From: Phoronis australis
Lineage: Eukaryota > Phoronida > Phoronidae
NCBI GenBank assembly: GCA_002633005.1
Contig: NMRA01000522.1
Coordinates: 26,121 to 72,896 of the forward strand
DNA length: 46,776 bases
Direction of reading: 5' to 3'
Shown here: positions 43,380-46,776 of the stretch, piece after piece
Layout: each line of letters starts with the position of its first letter
How positions within the stretch are numbered: position 1 is the first letter of the stretch
The notes under the pieces: generated by a model
Database searches by the model: none
The model's input: only the letters and a program-made list of their open reading frames with translations
What the model was told of the DNA's origin: nothing
Translations under genes and position numbers: made by a program

Positions 43380-46045
43380 TATGTGCCCACATATCTTTAT
43401 TGTCGTCGTCTCTGTTGAGGCGTCCGCAGCTGTGTCTCCTAAACACCTATGAAGCTGACTATGGGTGATGACGAATTTCAGACTTAGGCCACTACAGGTG
43501 TGCCCCCTAGTGGCAATTTTATTAAATTTGGCAGTTAGGCATTTATTAGTAAGATGACACTATCCTCCCATTTTCTGATAAATTTGAGGTATTTTGCTCC
43601 ACCTAGTGGCCATTTTTACAGTTTTCGAGTCTTTATTAAATTTAGCAAATGTATTTACCGTATTCGCCCTAAGAAGTGCCCAGGGCGTTTCGAAAGATTC
43701 GCTTCAGGAAGGGGGGGCTTACTATAGCCCAAAGTGGTTGAAACCTGGTCTCCAAAACAGTTGAAATCGTATAAAGCTAGATTTCATCAAATTTACGCTC
43801 TGTGACGCATTTGTAACCTATGACAGAGTTTCTACAAAATTGCAGTGCATTGCTATCAAACTTTGTTGTTAAATTACGAGCATTTTTCAGAAAATCCTAG
43901 TGCAAAAACTAGCCGACTGATGCGTAGCTGCCTTGCGATCGCCGATAGGTCAACTTGAATTCTTGAGTAAAAATATAGTTTCGACTCAGCAAATTACCTG
44001 AAGTCCTTAAGTTTTCGAAATAGCGTCCCTAACATTTTTAAGTTCCTGTGGAGTCGGGAATAACTGCCATATTAAGTCCAAATCTGCGCTAGATCATACT
44101 CCGCAACACAAGAAAAATCTCTAGACGAATACTCATGTTGTTGTCACATGAAGTTTGTTTTGAAGTTTGTATGCGTGTGTGAGTGAGCGAGCGTGTGCAT
44201 GTCATCAGAGCTCATTTGCCAGAGTAAACACGTTGTAGCGATCTAGGTGTGCATTGTCACTAAGGAAACTGACACAAACAGTAAAGCAGAAAGTGTTTTA
44301 TATAGCACTTGTTGATCTCATCTTCTAAAAAACGTTCGAGAATTGAGGGGTGTAAGAGTGCAGAAGTGGGTCATTTTGACTTTAAGAACAACAATTACAA
44401 TTAATTCAATAATTCCTCCTAAAAATAACGCAAACGTTCCTTACAGTATTAGAAACTTTCGGAAATAAGTGCCGGTATTTATTTCTTGCCGACGCTATGC
44501 TACCCGTTTCATGAATAGATATTTCCCGAAAACGAATCTTCGATGACAGGTACTTGTATGTAGCACGCGCTTCCTGGCCATTTGCTTTTAACAAAGGTCA
44601 CGTTTTTATTAGTCTTTGATTTGCGGTTTTCACGTATACAAAGAAATTTGGATTCCTGTTGTGGGAGAAGATCTATACGGGAAAGATACAATACAATCCC
44701 GTTGACAAGTATGCTGCGTCTGTTCTGATAGGCCAGACCATAATAGGACACATCCTTTGCAAGATCAGCAAAACTTTTGCGTTCTATTTGAAATTTGAAG
44801 TGTATAGTCATGGCTAAATACCGACATAGCGGCGAGGCTCGTGGTCTACAAATTTCACGCACAATGATTTTTTCAGGACCGTCGGATTTTATTGATATAT
44901 TGAAGATGTTACTGTAGAATTTTAGAACTGTAGGTAAGGCATTTTTCGCTTGTACACTGCGTTCATGGACTGGGTGCTTATTTTGGCAAAGTCTGGAAAT
45001 GCTTGGGGGCTTTTATAGGGGCATATGTGGTATTTGAAGTTGACAACTGACGGCTACGACTTTCAGACTGATCGGACTGCTGGTGTTCCCCCTAGTGGCA
45101 ATTTTATTTTTTATGTTCACCTCTTTATCTTCAAAGGTCTTCAATTGATTTCCATAAAATTTGGCAGTTAGGCATCTAATAGTGAGGTGACGTTATCCAT
45201 TCATTTTTGGATTGATTCAAGGTATTTTGTGCCACCTAGTGGCCATTTCTATTGTTTTTGAGTCTGTTTTTTGGCCTCTGTCCCCTCTGTTATCCAAACC
45301 ACTCTAAGGATGATTATGGAAATTGTCACGTATGTTCCTACTGTGCAGAGGATGATTTTCTGACGAACTCGACTACTGTGGCGCCTCCTAGTGTCAGTTT
45401 TCTTTTACTGGCTGTTTCTCTCAAACTCTCTGCAGGATCTTTATTAAATTGAGCAAATGTATTTATATGAAGTTCACAGCGGACAACAATGACTTTCAGA
45501 TGAATCCGACAAATGCTGTGCCCCCTGTTGGCAATTTAAGTTTTCCGTTTTCCTTTTGTCTCTAATTCAAGCTCCTTGAACGGATTTTTATGAAATTTTG
45601 ATAAATAGCTTTCTATTGAAACAATGGCATGTTCCTGTTTTCGGATGGATTTGACGTATTTTGTGCCATCTAGTGGTAATTTTTACTGTTTTGTAGTCTC
45701 TTTTTTGCGCCTGCCCCTCTATCAACCAAATGACTCTAAGTATGATTGTGAAAATTCGCAGATATACTCTTACTATGAAGAGGACGGTTGACGATGATTT
45801 TCCGACAACTTCAAGTATTGTGGTGCATCCTAGTGGCAATTTCATTTTTTTCCGTTTCTTCTTTTTTTCTTAAGTTTCTTGACAGATTTTCATGATATTT
45901 GGTAAAAAGCTTTCTATTAAAGAAGCGACGAGAGGTACCGGTTTTAGGATAGATTTGACTTATTTTGCTCCACCTAGTGGCCATTTCTGTGATACAAATA
46001 ATCACCCCTAGAAGCACACTGTTTGTGGTGCCTTCGTGGGTGCAT
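43380..46045 (+). mobile_element. Family A element, copy 4, interrupted by family B copy 3
   Basis: It begins TATGTGCCCACATATC and ends near GTGGGTGCATTA. The interior has GCCCCCTAGTGGC (43502-43514), a related box at 45086-45099 and several CCACCTAGTGGCC boxes. Family B copy 3 splits it at a TA. It lies downstream of the last visible RUFY exon. Confidence 0.75.
43658..45030 (-). mobile_element. Family B element, copy 3, nested in a family A element
   Basis: It is 1,373 bp, in the same orientation as copy 1, bounded by CCGTATTCGCC and CATATGTGG and flanked by TA (43656-43657 and 45031-45032). Removing it and one TA restores a continuous family A sequence (GTATTTA then TTTGAAGTTGAC) that aligns without a gap to the family A copy at 9137. 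This defines the element ends and the 2-bp duplication. Confidence 0.82.
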
Positions 46046-46776
46046 TACAACGCTCTGCATTGGTCTTTTTTGAATACCTAAGACCTGTCTTTGAAGGAAG
46101 GGAATGTTGGACAAAACATGTCAATTTTAATTGAATTGGTTACTTATGGTTTGACCAATAACGGGTTTGTGAAGTTTTCATCTGCTTTGTGGGATGTCTG
46201 TGGCAAATGGTAATTACGTTCCATAACAGGTGAAGTTTTGTTTGTGGTTTATTGATTACGTTTTGTAACATCAGTCACCATGCTGTCATTTGAGACCACA
46301 GTCGGGCTGTGCTATAATGTTAATCTGTGGACCAGTGTGCAGGTGTATTATATACAGCAAACAGCTTTCAACAACACTCAGTTTTGCCGTCTTGATTATG
46401 TGACAGTTTCGATTGAAAAAATAGTGCAAGTGTCTGATGCATGTTGCATTAGACGTGTGCAGGCCGCTCAGCTTGGACCATTTCACCAAACACCTGAAAC
46501 CATTTTTAGTGAGAATTACACAAAACACATATAGACAAATACACTCAAATTAAGACCAAGTTGAGGAACTAAAGACTTGACTCCAGGGACTGGCAGTGGG
46601 CTCCTCTGGGATTTGAATCTATGACCTTGTGAGCAAGAAGCAGATACTCAACCAACTACAGGGCTCGACGTTATTAAAATCGCCAGGTCGCATTTTGCGA
46701 CCTAGCCAAAATCCCAGGTCGCATTTTCAAAATCCAGCTCGCATTCGTAAATGCCAGGTCACAAAATTTTCCCGCC
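46046..46776. other. Right end of window
   Basis: AT-rich unique sequence, then the SINE head and GTCGCATTTT repeats. The overlapping 80-84 codon frames at 46280-46534 lie on opposite strands and have no recognisable domain. Confidence 0.6.
46597..46665 (-). repeat. tRNA-like SINE head
   Basis: On the minus strand TAGTTGGTTGAGTATCTGCT resembles an A box region and AGATTCAAATCCC a B box, with TCTTGCTCACAAGGTCAT between. It lacks clean acceptor-stem pairing. The sequence after it (46684-46702) is a short inverted repeat around AGGTCGCATTTTGCGACCT. Confidence 0.5.

Overview
The window is eukaryotic genomic DNA: small exons with GT-AG junctions, long introns, low coding density and many dispersed and tandem repeats. 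The exon sequences and repeat content suggest an invertebrate, probably marine and perhaps a non-vertebrate deuterostome such as a hemichordate or echinoderm. The taxon is inferred and not proven. Two single N positions (4463 and 40428) mark assembly gaps.

The main gene is a plus-strand homologue of the RUFY family (RUN and FYVE domain-containing proteins, endosomal Rab/Arl effectors). Thirteen consecutive coding exons run from 5080 to 42439. Their intron phases agree at every junction and give 500 uninterrupted full codons. Exons 1 to 5 encode most of the RUN domain and exons 6 to 13 the coiled-coil region. The N-terminal coding exon(s) and the C-terminal FYVE zinc-finger exons are not seen and should lie outside the window. 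Exon 8 is a small Ser-Pro-Arg-rich cassette exon.

The 14.9 kb intron 10 (20147-35000) contains, on the minus strand, what looks like a neuropeptide precursor of the GnRH/corazonin/AKH superfamily: a signal peptide followed directly by QVQFSKGWHPPGKR, with a splice acceptor just before the ATG and a donor 60 codons later. A candidate next exon with matching phase lies 1.5 kb downstream. This nested gene is the most interesting finding.

The rest is repeat-rich. Family A elements (ends TATGCGCCCACA / TGTGGGCGCATA) carry many copies of a CTCF-like GCCCCCTAGTGGC box. Family B elements (about 1.4-1.5 kb, inverted ends near CCGTATTTGCCGTAATAACC, TA target duplication) occur three times, once inside a family A copy. 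Family D elements and fragments carry phased GCGCCCA/ACCGCCCA boxes; one intact 1,265 bp copy sits in the intron 1 minisatellite. Family C is an older dispersed repeat ending in TTTTTCTRGGGTCCTAC. There are also three tRNA-like SINE heads, a decayed C-terminal fragment of a transposon ORF, a hammerhead-like motif and about a dozen tandem arrays. The intron 1 minisatellite appears to have grown out of the exon 1/intron 1 junction itself.
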